The notes: generated by a model not told the origin, from the sequence alone. DNA of 64,000 nucleotides from Herbiconiux sp. A18JL235 (GCF_040939305.1 NZ_CP162511.1:2666001-2730000), one strand, 5' to 3'; counted from the first letter of the stretch, positions 8,930 through 17,779 are shown. Translations and numbers: made by a program.

Positions 8930-9082
8930 GGTGTGCTTCTTCCTCACGAGGTGGGACGACGAGGCCTCCGGATGCCCGAAAGCGTCGGTTTCGATCAGCT
9001 TACCCACCCAATCCCACATTTCACTAGCCCGAATCGTCGTCGATCGGATAGAATCGGGCCGTCTCGATCGATCGGCGGAGCC
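8930..9082. promoter_or_regulatory. Divergent promoter region, FGGY kinase operon / DeoR-aldolase operon
   Basis: This 153-bp divergent gap contains TAGAAT at 9049-9054, a good -10 for the plus-strand DeoR gene starting at 9083. Inverted 6-bp arms GCCCGA (9027-9032) and TCGGGC (9054-9059) flank it and overlap the putative -10. They could be the operator for one of the two DeoR proteins. The minus-strand promoter is less clear. Confidence 0.4.
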
Positions 9083-9910
9083 ATGATGTACCCAGCGGAG
9101 CGACACGCCGCGATCCTCGACGCCGCCCGTCGCACGGGCGGCGAGGTGTCCGTCCAGCACCTCGTCGAGCTCCTCGAGGTGACCCCTGAGACCGTGCGGC
9201 GCGACCTCGGCGCCTTGGAGCGACGAGGGCTGCTCCGCCGTCGGCATGGAGGCGCGGTGCTCACTGCACGGGCGCCGTTCGAGAGCCCCCTCTCCCTCCG
9301 CGGGCTCGCCGAGTCGGCCGAGCGCCGCGCCGTCGCCGAGGCCGTTGTCGCCGTGCTGCCCGAGGAGGGCTCCGTGCTGCTCGACTCCGGCACGATGACG
9401 CTCGAGATCGCCCGAACGCTCGCCGCCCGAGCGACGGGCGGCTCCCTCCTCGTCGTCACCACGAGCCTGCCGGTCGCCCTCCTGCTCGCGAGGCACCCTC
9501 GCCTCGACGCACTGCTGCTCCCCGGCCGGGTGCGCGCCGTCACCCAGGCCGTGGTGGGCGCCGCCACCGAGCAACGCCTGACCGAGCTCCAGGTCGACGC
9601 CGCCGTGCTCGGCGCCAACGGTGTCACCCCCGGGCGCGGCGCGTTCACCACCGTGCCTGAAGAGGCCGCCGTGAAAGAACGGATGCTCGGCGCGGCCGGC
9701 CACCGCATCCTCGCCGTGCTTGCCTCCAAGTTCGACAGCCCGTCGTTCAGCCGCTTCGCCACCCTCGACCGCTTCGACACCGTCGTCACCGACACGAGGC
9801 TCGACACCGAACTCGCCGCTCGCGTCGAAGACGACGGTCCCGAACTCGTTCTCGCCGGGGAGCATCCCGGCAGCCGCTCCACCTCCATCCCGAAGGGAAT
9901 CCACGTATGA
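9083..9910 (+). CDS. DeoR-family transcriptional regulator
   Basis: This is a regular 275-residue DeoR/GlpR-type regulator. The winged helix holds VQHLVELLEVTPETVRRDLGALERRGLLRRRHGGAV, with the family core inside it. The sensor domain has LLDSGTMTLEIA, VVTTSLPVALLLA and GANGVTPGRGA. The start could be either of two consecutive ATGs (9083 or 9086). Its stop overlaps the aldolase start (ATGA), so regulator and aldolase are made together. It is most likely the repressor of the divergent kinase operon and of its own operon. Confidence 0.88.
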   Translation: MMYPAERHAAILDAARRTGGEVSVQHLVELLEVTPETVRRDLGALERRGLLRRRHGGAVLTARAPFESPLSLRGLAESAERRAVAEAVVAVLPEEGSVLLDSGTMTLEIARTLAARATGGSLLVVTTSLPVALLLARHPRLDALLLPGRVRAVTQAVVGAATEQRLTELQVDAAVLGANGVTPGRGAFTTVPEEAAVKERMLGAAGHRILAVLASKFDSPSFSRFATLDRFDTVVTDTRLDTELAARVEDDGPELVLAGEHPGSRSTSIPKGIHV

Positions 9911-10728
9911 GCCTCGTCTCCACCGGCGACATCCTCGATCATGAGCGCTCCGTGCTGGCGTTCAACGTCATCCAGCTCGAGCACGCCGAGGCGATCGTCG
10001 CCGGGGCCGAGGCCGCGGGCCGGCCGGTCGTGCTGCAGATCTCGGAGAACGCGGCGAAGTACCACGGAGGTCTCGCCCCGATCACCCGGGCGAGTCTCGA
10101 GGTCGCGGCGGCGGCATCGGTCGAGGTGGCCGTGCACCTCGACCACGCCGAAGACGAAGCCCTCGTCTGGGAGGCCATCGAGCTCGGCGCCACCTCGGTG
10201 ATGTTCGACGCGGCGACACTCCCCTACTCCGAGAACGTCGCCCGCACCGCGGAGGTCGCGCGCCGAGCGCATGCTCATGGGGTGTGGGTCGAGGCCGAGC
10301 TCGGCGCGATCGGCGGCAAGGGCGGCGCCCACACCCCGGGCGTGCGCACCGATCCCGCCGAGGCGGTCGCGTTCGTCGAGGCCACCGGCGTCGACGGTCT
10401 GGCGGTGGCGGTCGGCAGCTCCCATGCGATGACCTCGCGGAGCGCCTCGCTCGACTTCGACCTCATCGCCGAGCTCGCCGCGGCGGTTCCCGTACCCCTG
10501 GTGCTGCACGGCTCGAGCGGCGTGAGCGATGCCGACATCGTCACCGCCCTCGAGAACGGGATGCGCAAGATCAACATCTCGACGCACATCAACGGTGTCT
10601 TCACCCGCGCGGTGCGCGAGGCTCTCGACGCCGACCCGGCCCTCGTCGACCCTCGCAAGTACTTCGCCCCGGCGCGCGCCGCCGTCGCCGTCGAGATCAC
10701 CCGCCTGCTCGGCACCCTCACCCCCTGA
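9907..10728 (+). CDS. Class II ketose-bisphosphate aldolase (FbaA/GatY/KbaY family)
   Basis: This 273-residue zinc-dependent aldolase shows AFNVIQLEHAEAIV near the start, the metal and catalytic motif HLDHAEDEAL around residue 78, VEAELGAIGGKGGAH, AVGSSHAM, and the phosphate-binding LHGSSGVSD and INISTHIN. It cleaves a ketose 1,6-bisphosphate (fructose, tagatose or a similar sugar) to DHAP and glyceraldehyde-3-phosphate. It is translationally coupled to the DeoR gene and supplies the aldolase step for the FGGY/PfkB kinases of the divergent operon. A strong hairpin terminator follows at 10799-10832. Confidence 0.9.
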   Translation: MSLVSTGDILDHERSVLAFNVIQLEHAEAIVAGAEAAGRPVVLQISENAAKYHGGLAPITRASLEVAAAASVEVAVHLDHAEDEALVWEAIELGATSVMFDAATLPYSENVARTAEVARRAHAHGVWVEAELGAIGGKGGAHTPGVRTDPAEAVAFVEATGVDGLAVAVGSSHAMTSRSASLDFDLIAELAAAVPVPLVLHGSSGVSDADIVTALENGMRKINISTHINGVFTRAVREALDADPALVDPRKYFAPARAAVAVEITRLLGTLTP

Positions 10729-10798
10729 GAGGTCGAGCCCCCTGAGAGATGACGTGCCGGCAGTGGAGCGCTACGGGCCGCTCCCACCCGGCACAAGG

Positions 10799-10832
10799 TG
10801 AAGGCCCGGCCGCGACAGCGACCGGGCCTTCA
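10799..10832. terminator. Hairpin terminator between aldolase and ABC transporter operon
   Basis: TGAAGGCCCGG (10799-10809) pairs perfectly with CCGGGCCTTCA (10822-10832) around a 12-nt loop. It lies between two convergent genes (aldolase ends 10728, binding protein ends 10848) and can serve both directions. No long T-run, as is common in high-GC actinobacteria. Confidence 0.8.
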
Positions 10833-10847
10833 TCAGGTGCAACTAAC

Positions 10848-11840
10848 TCAGCACTTGCTCTGGTAGACCGCGTCGGCGCCCTCGCCGTCCAGGTTGTCCT
10901 GGGTGATGACGGTGAAGCCGGTCTGGATCTCCTTCTCGGTCGACTCGCCCTTCAGCGCCTTGATGGCCTGCTCGACGCCGTCCTTGCCGATGGTGGCGGG
11001 CTCCTGAGCGACGAGCGCCTGCACGACGCCGTTCTTCAGCTGCTCGACCTGGGCGGGGCCGGCGTCGAAGCCGACGACGGTCACGTCACCCTGCTTGCCT
11101 GCCTGCTGCACGCCGGTGGCGGTGCCCTCGGCGGCGAACAGGTTGGCGGCGAAGATGCCGACGATGTCGGGGTCCTTCTGCAGCGCGGCGGTCACGATCT
11201 CGGCAGCGGTGGCCGGCTCGTTGTGGCTGTACTGGATGCCGAGGAACTCGAAGTCGCTGTCGGCCTCGACGGCCTCCTGGAAGCCTTCGGCACGAGCATC
11301 CGAGGTGGAGATGCCCGGGTCGATCGAGACGACGAGCACCTTGCCGCCGTCGGGGTGTGCTTCCTTGATGGCGTCGAACGCCGCGGCTCCGCCGCCCTTG
11401 TTGTCGGAGGCGATCGCCGACACCGCGAACGAGGGGTCTTCGACGGTGGTGTCGACGAGCACGACCTTGATGCCGGCGTCGGCAGCTGCCTGCAGCGGGG
11501 CCTGCATGGCCGAGACGTCGGTCGGGGCGACGAGCAGCGCGTCGGGCTTGGAGGCGACGACGGAGTCGATCAGCGGCTTCTGGAGGGTCGGGTCGAACTT
11601 CTCGGGGCCCTGCGTGGTGACGGTGGCGCCGGCGTCCTTGGCCGCTGCCTCGATACCGCACTGCATCGAGATGTAGAACTCGTCACCCGCGACGCCCTGC
11701 ACGAAGGAGATCTTGTAGTCTCCGTCGCCGCCGGCCGCCGAGGTGCTGTCGGTGCTGCCCGAGCTCGAGCAGCCGGTGAGGAAAAGCGCCGCCGTGCCCG
11801 CGAGTGCGAGGCCGGTGAGTGCTGTCTTCTTCCACATCAT
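10848..11840 (-). CDS. Sugar ABC transporter substrate-binding lipoprotein (CUT2 type)
   Basis: This 330-residue lipoprotein has signal sequence MWKKTALTGLALAGTAALF and lipobox LTGC, followed by a Ser/Gly/Thr linker. The mature part is a Peripla_BP_4 (ribose/fructose-binding) domain with DALLVAPTDVSAMQAPL, VVLVDTTVEDP, DNKGGGAAAF and VVGFDAGPAQV. It delivers a sugar to the permease encoded 57 bp upstream. Start at 11840 has AAGGAA five nt upstream. It is the last gene of the lacI-manA-ATPase-permease-SBP operon. The manA partner favours mannose or fructose as substrate, but this is inference. Confidence 0.92.
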   Translation of the reverse strand: MMWKKTALTGLALAGTAALFLTGCSSSGSTDSTSAAGGDGDYKISFVQGVAGDEFYISMQCGIEAAAKDAGATVTTQGPEKFDPTLQKPLIDSVVASKPDALLVAPTDVSAMQAPLQAAADAGIKVVLVDTTVEDPSFAVSAIASDNKGGGAAAFDAIKEAHPDGGKVLVVSIDPGISTSDARAEGFQEAVEADSDFEFLGIQYSHNEPATAAEIVTAALQKDPDIVGIFAANLFAAEGTATGVQQAGKQGDVTVVGFDAGPAQVEQLKNGVVQALVAQEPATIGKDGVEQAIKALKGESTEKEIQTGFTVITQDNLDGEGADAVYQSKC

Positions 11841-11897
11841 TGTGATTCCTTCTCTTTTCTGGTGTTGGTGCTTGAGGTGATTCAGGTGCGGGGTTTC

Positions 11898-13013
11898 CTA
11901 CTGCTTCCTGCTGGCGAAGAGATGTCGCCAGAGGCTCGATGATCCGCCGCGCGCACCTGCGGCACGGCGAACCTGGTCGATGTACACCGCGATGATCAGC
12001 ACGGCTCCGACAGCGACCTGCTGCCAGAACGGCTGAACCCCGGTGATGACGAAGCCGTTCTGGAGCACGGCGGGGATGAAGAGGCCGACGACGGTTCCGA
12101 AGATGCCACCGTAGCCGCCGAACAGCGACGTTCCGCCGATGACGACGGCAGCGATGACGTTGAGGTTCGTCTGCGACTGGCCGGCGATGGCTGTCGTGCT
12201 GAACTGCGACAGCGACAGGATGCCCGCGAGACCGGCAAGACCGCCCGACAGCGCGTAGACCTTGATGAGGTGGCTGTCGACCTTCACGCCGACCCTGCGT
12301 GCCGCCTCTTCGCTGGAGCCCACGGCGTAGGTGTAGAGACCGAACTTCGTCTTGTGCAGCACGACGGCACCGATGACCACGACGACCAGGGCGATCACCG
12401 AGATGATCGGGACGGCGCCGAACACGTTGCCGTAGCCGATGCTCGTCGTGAGCACGGAGGGCACCTGGCGGATGTCGACACCGCCGGTGAGGATCTGCGC
12501 GAGACCGAGCGCCATGCCGAGGCTACCGAGTGTCACGATGAGCGGCGGCACCTTGGCCTTGGCGATGAGGAAGCCGTTGAAGGTACCCCACAGCAGCCCC
12601 ACCACGATCGAGACGACGATGCCGACCGTGGCGGTTCCCCAGTCGTCGCCGCCCATCGCCCTCATCACCATCGCCGAGACGACGCCGGAGAACACCAGCA
12701 CCGAGCCGACCGAGAGGTCGATGCCCGAGGTGATGATGATGAACGTCATGCCGACGCCGAGCACGGCGAGGATCGAGGCGTTCTGCACCACGAGCCGCAG
12801 GTTCGAGAACTGGGCGAAGGTGTCGGGGGCCATGATGCTGAAGATGATCACGATGACGATCAGCACCAGGAAGATCTGGAACGACTGCGCCTTGAAGATG
12901 CGCTTGAGCGGCGTCTCCTTCTGCTCTGCGGCCATGATCGACGTGGTCTCGGCACCGTATTCGGGGCCGAACTCGGCCTTCTTGATGTCTGTCTGCTTGA
13001 TGTCGTCGCTCAT
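11898..13013 (-). CDS. Sugar ABC transporter permease (RbsC/FrcC type)
   Basis: This 371-residue integral membrane protein has a cytoplasmic N-terminus of about 45 polar residues and then 8-10 hydrophobic segments. Family landmarks are ILAVLGVGMTFIIITSGIDLSVGS, GTFNGFLIAKAKVPPLIVTLG and IAAVVIGGTSLFGGYGGIFGT, all typical of CUT2 permeases, which work as homodimers. The ATG at 13013 overlaps the ATPase stop by one base (TGATG); a GTG three bases further upstream is an alternative start. Confidence 0.92.
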   Translation of the reverse strand: MSDDIKQTDIKKAEFGPEYGAETTSIMAAEQKETPLKRIFKAQSFQIFLVLIVIVIIFSIMAPDTFAQFSNLRLVVQNASILAVLGVGMTFIIITSGIDLSVGSVLVFSGVVSAMVMRAMGGDDWGTATVGIVVSIVVGLLWGTFNGFLIAKAKVPPLIVTLGSLGMALGLAQILTGGVDIRQVPSVLTTSIGYGNVFGAVPIISVIALVVVVIGAVVLHKTKFGLYTYAVGSSEEAARRVGVKVDSHLIKVYALSGGLAGLAGILSLSQFSTTAIAGQSQTNLNVIAAVVIGGTSLFGGYGGIFGTVVGLFIPAVLQNGFVITGVQPFWQQVAVGAVLIIAVYIDQVRRAAGARGGSSSLWRHLFASRKQ

Positions 13014-13771
13014 CACACGTTCCTCGTGGTCGCGCCGGTCATCAGCCCGACGAGCTCTTCCATGTTCGTGGTCTTGGTGTCGATGTTCGCCACGCGGTGT
13101 CCGAGCCGGAGCACCTGCACCCGGTCGGAGACCTCGATGACGTGGGGCATCGAGTGGCTGATGAACACGACGGCGATGCCCTGGTCGCGCACCCGCCTGA
13201 TGGTCTCCAGCACGTTCTTGGTCTGGCGGACGCCGAGGGCGGCGGTGGGCTCGTCGAGGAAGACGAGCTTCTTCGCCCAGTGCACGGCGCGGGCGATGGC
13301 GATCGCCTGGCGCTGACCACCCGACATCGAGCCGACGGGGCTGGTGAGCGAGCGCACGGTGGCGCCGAGCTCGTCGAAGGCGCGACGCGAGTCGAGTGCC
13401 ATCGCCTTCTTGTCCATGAAGCCGAAGGCTCCACCGATCCCTGAGCGCATGATCTCGCGGCCGAGGTACATGTTCTGCACGGGGTCGAGGTGCGGGGCGA
13501 GGGCGAGGTCTTGGTAGACCGTCTCCATCCCCATGGCGCTCGACTGGGTGGGCGAGGTGATCTCGACCTTCTTGCCCTCGAACAGGATCTCTCCCGAGTC
13601 GACGGCGAGGTTCCCCGAGAGGGCCTTGACGAGGGTCGACTTGCCGGCACCGTTGTCTCCGATGAGTGCGGTGACCTCGCCGGGGTAGGCGACGAAGTCG
13701 GCGTCATCGAGCGCGCGGACATGGCCGAACTGGCGTGAGAGCCCGCGGGCCTCGAGCACGGGTGTGGTCAT
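13013..13771 (-). CDS. Sugar ABC transporter ATP-binding protein, single-domain FrcA type
   Basis: This 252-residue ATPase has Walker A GDNGAGKST near residue 37, Q-loop VYQDLALAP, signature MSGGQRQAIAIARA, Walker B LVFLDEPTAALG and H-loop ISHSM. Most CUT2 transporters have a tandem ATPase (about 500 residues, RbsA). A single-domain form is the FrcA type seen in fructose/mannose/ribose transporters, and the LAPHLDPVQNMYLGRE segment also fits this branch. It probably acts as a homodimer. SD GGAAGGGAAG precedes the ATG. A 70-bp gap separates it from manA upstream. Confidence 0.9.
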   Translation of the reverse strand: MTTPVLEARGLSRQFGHVRALDDADFVAYPGEVTALIGDNGAGKSTLVKALSGNLAVDSGEILFEGKKVEITSPTQSSAMGMETVYQDLALAPHLDPVQNMYLGREIMRSGIGGAFGFMDKKAMALDSRRAFDELGATVRSLTSPVGSMSGGQRQAIAIARAVHWAKKLVFLDEPTAALGVRQTKNVLETIRRVRDQGIAVVFISHSMPHVIEVSDRVQVLRLGHRVANIDTKTTNMEELVGLMTGATTRNV

Positions 13772-13841
13772 CGTGCTTCCCTTCCTTCCTGGCCGTCCTC
13801 GGCCTGAGCTGGGTGTTCGGTGGTGGTGGAACCCGGCTGCA

Positions 13842-14894
13842 TCATCGGATGCCTCCGGTGAGAGTGGAGGGCCAGCCCGCACCGGGCTCGGCCACGAGGA
13901 TGCTGCCCTCGCCCCGCACGCGCCACGGCCCGAACGAGGCCGGGACGGCGAACACCTGTCCCGAGCGGTACTCGACCTCGTCGCCGGTGTCGGCGACGAG
14001 CGAACCCGACCCTTCGAGTACCAGGGCGACGCCGAAGCCGGAGGGAACCGGGGTCTCGTTCCCCGCATCCGGTGCGGCGAGGAACAAGCGGAAATAGGGG
14101 TCGGCCTCGGCCGACAGCAGGCTGCGGGCGGAGGCGCCGCGGGCCGAGAGGTCGTTGCGCGTGACGAGGGAGGCGAGCGCCGACTCGTCGAGCCGGTCGA
14201 CCGACACCGCGGGCATCACGGTGTCGAAGCCCAGGTCGAGGTGCGACTCCTCCCGGGTCGAGGTCGTGACCGACCACTCCAGCACGATCGAGAAGTCGGT
14301 GGGTTCCTGCACCTCGGCGACGAAGATGCCGCCGTCGATCGCGTGCACCGTGCCGGCGGGCACCAGCACGCCCATGCCCCGCTCCACCTCGATGCGGTTC
14401 ATGTGGTCGAGCATCCACTCGGAGTCCTGCGCGTCACGACGGCGGTCGAGCTCGTCGCGGTCGACTGCCTCCTTCCAGCCCAGATGCACGGCGGCACCGG
14501 CATCGGCTTCGAGCACGAACCAGGCCTCGGTCTTGCCGTAGGGGCAGTCGAGGTGGCTCGCCGCGAACCCACGGTCGGGGTGCACGTGCACGGGGAGGCG
14601 CTGACCGGCGTCGAGGAGCTTCACCAGGATGCCGGTGTCGCTCGCATCCGCCGCGTCGGCGTGGTGCTCCCCCACCCAGGCGGCGGGGTCGGCGATGACG
14701 AGGTCGCGCAACAGGTCGCCGTCGACGGTACGGGCGAGCCCGACATCGCCGGCGCCGGCGCGCGAGACGGTGGCCGCGAGCCACTCCTCGGGCTGGCGCT
14801 CGGAGGTCTGCTCGATGCCGCGGAGGGCGGCGATGCGGCCCCCACCGAGGTAGAAGTGGTCGATCAGGTTGGGGGCGAGCGGTGTGGGTTTCAT
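13842..14894 (-). CDS. manA: Mannose-6-phosphate isomerase, class I
   Basis: The protein has 350 residues with the cupin fold of type I phosphomannose isomerases. Zinc ligands are visible in LPVHVHPD and in KTEAWFVLEA (Glu), followed by GVLVPAGTVHAI with another metal-binding His, and IVEWSV/ILEWSV-like FSIVLEWSV. It interconverts mannose-6-phosphate and fructose-6-phosphate. It sits between the LacI regulator (TGATG overlap with its stop) and the sugar ABC transporter genes. The operon therefore couples uptake of a hexose to entry into glycolysis, and mannose is the simplest guess. Confidence 0.88.
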   Translation of the reverse strand: MKPTPLAPNLIDHFYLGGGRIAALRGIEQTSERQPEEWLAATVSRAGAGDVGLARTVDGDLLRDLVIADPAAWVGEHHADAADASDTGILVKLLDAGQRLPVHVHPDRGFAASHLDCPYGKTEAWFVLEADAGAAVHLGWKEAVDRDELDRRRDAQDSEWMLDHMNRIEVERGMGVLVPAGTVHAIDGGIFVAEVQEPTDFSIVLEWSVTTSTREESHLDLGFDTVMPAVSVDRLDESALASLVTRNDLSARGASARSLLSAEADPYFRLFLAAPDAGNETPVPSGFGVALVLEGSGSLVADTGDEVEYRSGQVFAVPASFGPWRVRGEGSILVAEPGAGWPSTLTGGIR

Positions 14895-16087
14895 CAGGCT
14901 TCTCCTCCAGCGGTGGTGATGAGTGCGGGGGCGGGAGCAGGGGCGATCACGGATGCGCCGGCTGGCTGGGCGGAAACGGTGACCGAGCGGGACGGCCGGA
15001 TCGCCGACACGGGGACGCCGGCAGAGGCGGCCCCCGATTCCGTCGCCCTTGCAGCATCCGGTGCGGCTTCGACGGGCTCCCGGCCCGCGACCGGAGCCGC
15101 GATCTCGCCCGAGCCGCGCTGCAGGAGGGCGGTCGGGACGATCCACTCGCGAGGCTCGTTCGATGCCGCCTCGCGGAGGGCGAGGAGCCGCTCGATCGCC
15201 GCGTTGCCGATGAGGAACGGGTCTTGGTCGATGCAGCTCACGGCCGGGCGGAGCACGTCGGCGAAGGAGAAGTCGCCGAAGGCGATCATCGCGACATCGG
15301 TGCGGTGGCTGTGATGCAGCGACGCGGTCAGCCCGATCGCCGCCTTGGTGTTCGAGGCGAAGAACGCGGTGGCGGGCCGGTCGAGGCCGAGCAGCCGCTG
15401 CGTCTCGGCCTGGTAGGCGAGCGAGCCGTCGATGGTCGACGAGACCAACTCGGGGTCGAACGGGATGCCGGTCTCACGCAGCACGTCGAGGTAACCGCTC
15501 ATGCGGCGGTGGATGGTGGAGAAGCGCTCGTCGCGATCGAAGAAGGCGATGCGCTCGTGGCCGAGGTCGACCAGCTGCTGGACGGCGAGCGCGGTCGCGC
15601 CGCGGTCGTCGACGACGACACTGTCGAAACCGACCCTCGAGCGGTCGACGGCGACGAGCGGGGTGACGGCGCGGTAGGGGTCGAGGTACGGATGCTCGCC
15701 TGCGACCGGCGCGAAGATGACGCCCGCCACCTGGTGGCCGGCCACGAAGCTGAGCAGCAACTCGCGCTCGCGTTCGGCGTCGAGCGTCGACGAGGCGACG
15801 AGGACGTTGAGCCCCTCTTCGAGGGCGCGGCTCTCGATGGCGCTCACCAGTGCGGCGAAGAACGGGTCGGCGAGCGAGTCGATGACGACGCCGATGGCCC
15901 CGCCCGTGCCCGATTTGAGAGAGCGCGCCGCGGTGTTCGGCACGTAGCCGAGGGCCTGGATGGCGTGCAGCACGCGAGCCCGGGTCTCGGGGTGCACCGA
16001 CTCCTCGGCATTGACCACCCGCGAGACGGTCTTGATGCTGACGCCGGCGCTCGCGGCGACGTCTTTGATGCCCGGCCGGCGGATCAT
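14894..16087 (-). CDS. LacI-family transcriptional regulator of the manA/ABC operon
   Basis: This 397-residue LacI protein starts at ATG 16087 with IKDVAASAGVSIKTVSRVVN, the HTH, then VHPETRARVLHAI and YVPNTAARSL (hinge). The sensor domain has VVIDSLADPFFAALV, VDRSRVGFDSVVVDD and AFGDFSFADVLRPAVS. Unusually, about 60 low-complexity Ala/Pro/Ser residues follow the normal end of the fold. It is the first gene of its operon. Two palindromes with the core GACAaCGTTGTC lie just upstream (16147 and 16226), consistent with autoregulation and control of the divergent fusion gene. Confidence 0.9.
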   Translation of the reverse strand: MIRRPGIKDVAASAGVSIKTVSRVVNAEESVHPETRARVLHAIQALGYVPNTAARSLKSGTGGAIGVVIDSLADPFFAALVSAIESRALEEGLNVLVASSTLDAERERELLLSFVAGHQVAGVIFAPVAGEHPYLDPYRAVTPLVAVDRSRVGFDSVVVDDRGATALAVQQLVDLGHERIAFFDRDERFSTIHRRMSGYLDVLRETGIPFDPELVSSTIDGSLAYQAETQRLLGLDRPATAFFASNTKAAIGLTASLHHSHRTDVAMIAFGDFSFADVLRPAVSCIDQDPFLIGNAAIERLLALREAASNEPREWIVPTALLQRGSGEIAAPVAGREPVEAAPDAARATESGAASAGVPVSAIRPSRSVTVSAQPAGASVIAPAPAPALITTAGGEA

Positions 16088-16146
16088 GCGATCACCTCGG
16101 CGAGAGCAGGGTACCCAGTCGTGCGGAGCATCTGCGCTCACCTCCT

Positions 16147-16160
16147 TGACAGCGTTGTCA
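16147..16160. promoter_or_regulatory. LacI-type operator candidate O1 (TGACAGCGTTGTCA)
   Basis: TGACAgcgTTGTCA lies 60 bp upstream of the lacI start. It matches the perfect palindromes at 16226-16237 and 23615-23628 at all but the central bases. A central CpG in an even palindrome is typical of LacI-family operators. Confidence 0.65.
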
Positions 16161-16225
16161 TGCCTGGAGGGATCCGGATTCCCGAACCCCGTCGTTCTCG
16201 TGTTCGCCTATACTGACCACAGAGC

Positions 16226-16237
16226 GACAACGTTGTC
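16226..16237. promoter_or_regulatory. LacI-type operator candidate O2 (GACAACGTTGTC)
   Basis: A perfect 12-bp palindrome in the same divergent region, centred 78 bp from O1. TATACT at 16209-16214, about 12 bp before O2 on the plus strand, could be the -10 of the divergent kinase/phosphatase fusion, so a bound repressor would block it. The same core recurs at 23615-23628. Confidence 0.7.
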
Positions 16238-16311
16238 AAGCGGCGTCGATGTCTCGATTTGGTAACCAACCCATCACGGCAGGCCTCTCGGGCCGTCGAG
16301 CCAGGAGCATG

Positions 16312-17499
16312 ATGAACATCGTTGTCTCAGGACCGGCCGGCAGCGGCAAGAGCACGCTCGCCGTCGAACTCGCGCGCGCACTGGGTGCAGCGCTGCTCGA
16401 CCTCGACACGATCACCAATCCGGTGCTCGAGGCGATGACCCCGACCCTTCCCGCCGGAACGCACTGGAACGCCCCGGAGCTCCGCCCCGTCGTCCGTCCC
16501 GCCCGCTACGCCGCGCTGCGGGCGGTGCTGGCCGACCAGGTTCGGGCGGGTGTCGACGCGGTGCTTGTAGCGCCCTTCACCGCCGAGCTTCAGGGTGGAA
16601 CCGAGTGGCGGGAGCTCGTCGACGCCGCCGGCGGCGAGCCGGCCGTCGTCTGGCTGCGCGCCTCACCCGAGCTGCTCGCCGAACGCCGGCGCATCCGCTC
16701 GGCCGATCGCGACGCGCACATCGTGGACTCCCCCGCCGACTCCGCTCCGCGCGTGCCCCACCTCGTCGTCGATGCATCCCTCACCACAGGCCAGCAGCTG
16801 TCCTCGGTGCTGCGGAGGCTGGGCGGCGGGCGGCAGCTTCCCGTCTCGTCACCGGTGTTCGCGCGCACCTTCGCCGCCGCGCTGTTCGACCTCGACGGCA
16901 CGCTCATCGACTCGACTCCCGCGGTGAACCGCTCCTGGGAGCAGCTCGGTCGCGAGTTCGGACTCACCCTCGACCTCATGGCGGCGGGGCACGGGCAGCC
17001 CGCGGCCCAGGTGATCGCCGCGCTCTTCCCGCCCGAGCACGCCGAGGCGGCACTCGCACGTGTCACCGAGATCGAAGCCGACGAGCTCGACGACGTCATC
17101 GCGCTCGACGGCGCGGCGGCGCTGCTCGACTCCCTCCCCGACCCGCAGCGGGCGATCGTGACGAGCGGAACCCGTCTCATCGCCGGCAACCGGGTGGCCG
17201 CGGCCGGGCTCTCGAGCCCCGCCGTCTTCGTGACGTTCGACGATGTGACTCGGGGCAAACCACATCCCGAGCCGTACCTGCTGGCCGCGTCGCGGCTCGG
17301 CGTCGACCCCGCCGAGTGCGTGGTCTTCGAAGACGCCCCCGCGGGCCTCGCCGCCGCCCGCGCTGCCGGATGCGCGACGATCGCCATCGCCGGAACCCAC
17401 GACGCCGCCGACCTCGACGCCGATCTCGTCATCGACGGCCTCTTCCAGCTCCGCGCCCTCCCCGAGGCGGGCGGCGGCTTCCGCCTCGCACCCGCGTAG
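16312..17499 (+). CDS. Fusion protein: N-terminal P-loop kinase domain + C-terminal HAD phosphatase domain
   Basis: The protein has 395 residues in two parts. Residues 1-170 form a P-loop kinase-like domain ([13 protein letters not shown], Walker A at 7-15; VLVAPFTAEL; VVWLRASPELLAERRRIRS as a lid-like Arg-rich segment), resembling gluconate/shikimate-type small-molecule kinases. Residues 188-395 form a HAD hydrolase of the beta-phosphoglucomutase/sugar-phosphatase group: nucleophile motif LFDLDGTLIDST, motif II TSG, GKPHPEPYLLA and FEDAPAGLAAA. The two ATGs at 16309 and 16312 compete; AGGAG at 16303-16307 fits the second better. It is driven from the same operator region as lacI-manA, so it probably acts on the imported sugar or its phosphate. 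Substrate unknown. Confidence 0.8.
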   Translation: MNIVVSGPAGSGKSTLAVELARALGAALLDLDTITNPVLEAMTPTLPAGTHWNAPELRPVVRPARYAALRAVLADQVRAGVDAVLVAPFTAELQGGTEWRELVDAAGGEPAVVWLRASPELLAERRRIRSADRDAHIVDSPADSAPRVPHLVVDASLTTGQQLSSVLRRLGGGRQLPVSSPVFARTFAAALFDLDGTLIDSTPAVNRSWEQLGREFGLTLDLMAAGHGQPAAQVIAALFPPEHAEAALARVTEIEADELDDVIALDGAAALLDSLPDPQRAIVTSGTRLIAGNRVAAAGLSSPAVFVTFDDVTRGKPHPEPYLLAASRLGVDPAECVVFEDAPAGLAAARAAGCATIAIAGTHDAADLDADLVIDGLFQLRALPEAGGGFRLAPA

Positions 17500-17567
17500 C
17501 GCGCGCCGCGGCGCGCCTCGTGGCCGCTGCGCGCCCCGCGCCCCGCGTGCGCTGCGCGCCCTGCCGC

Positions 17568-17624
17568 ACTTGGCAGCGCTAAGTGTCCTCATTCCCGCGC
17601 CAAGCAGCACTCTGCGCGACCAAC
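17568..17624. repeat. Dispersed palindrome family C, copy 1 (degenerate left arm)
   Basis: This element resembles the one at 17683-17739. They share the stretch ATTCCCGCGCCAAG, a GCAC box and GCGCGACCAAC at the right end. The left arm here is altered (CTTGGCAGCGCTAAG in place of CTTGGTCGCACAAG). Together with copy 2 and a lone half-site CTTGGTCGC at 17642-17650 it fills most of the 280-bp gap between two convergent genes. Confidence 0.7.
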
Positions 17625-17682
17625 CCGACGAGTCGCCCCACCTTGGTCGCACACCCACCCGCGCCGCACCCACCACCCCCGA

Positions 17683-17739
17683 ACTTGGTCGCACAAGGCG
17701 TCCCCATTCCCGCGCCAAGGAGCACTTCGCGCGACCAAC
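17683..17739. repeat. Dispersed palindrome family C, copy 2
   Basis: The arms TTGGTCGC (17685-17692) and GCGACCAA (17731-17738) are inverted and enclose a conserved interior ending in GAGCACTTCGC. Related elements occur at 17568, 46081 and 52565. It lies between the convergent fusion gene and the polyol dehydrogenase gene. The rest of 17500-17779 is GC-rich filler with no open gene that I can support. Confidence 0.8.
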
Positions 17740-17779
17740 GCGCGGGCGGGCAGGCGCGCGGGCGGGCGCAGCCCGCGCC

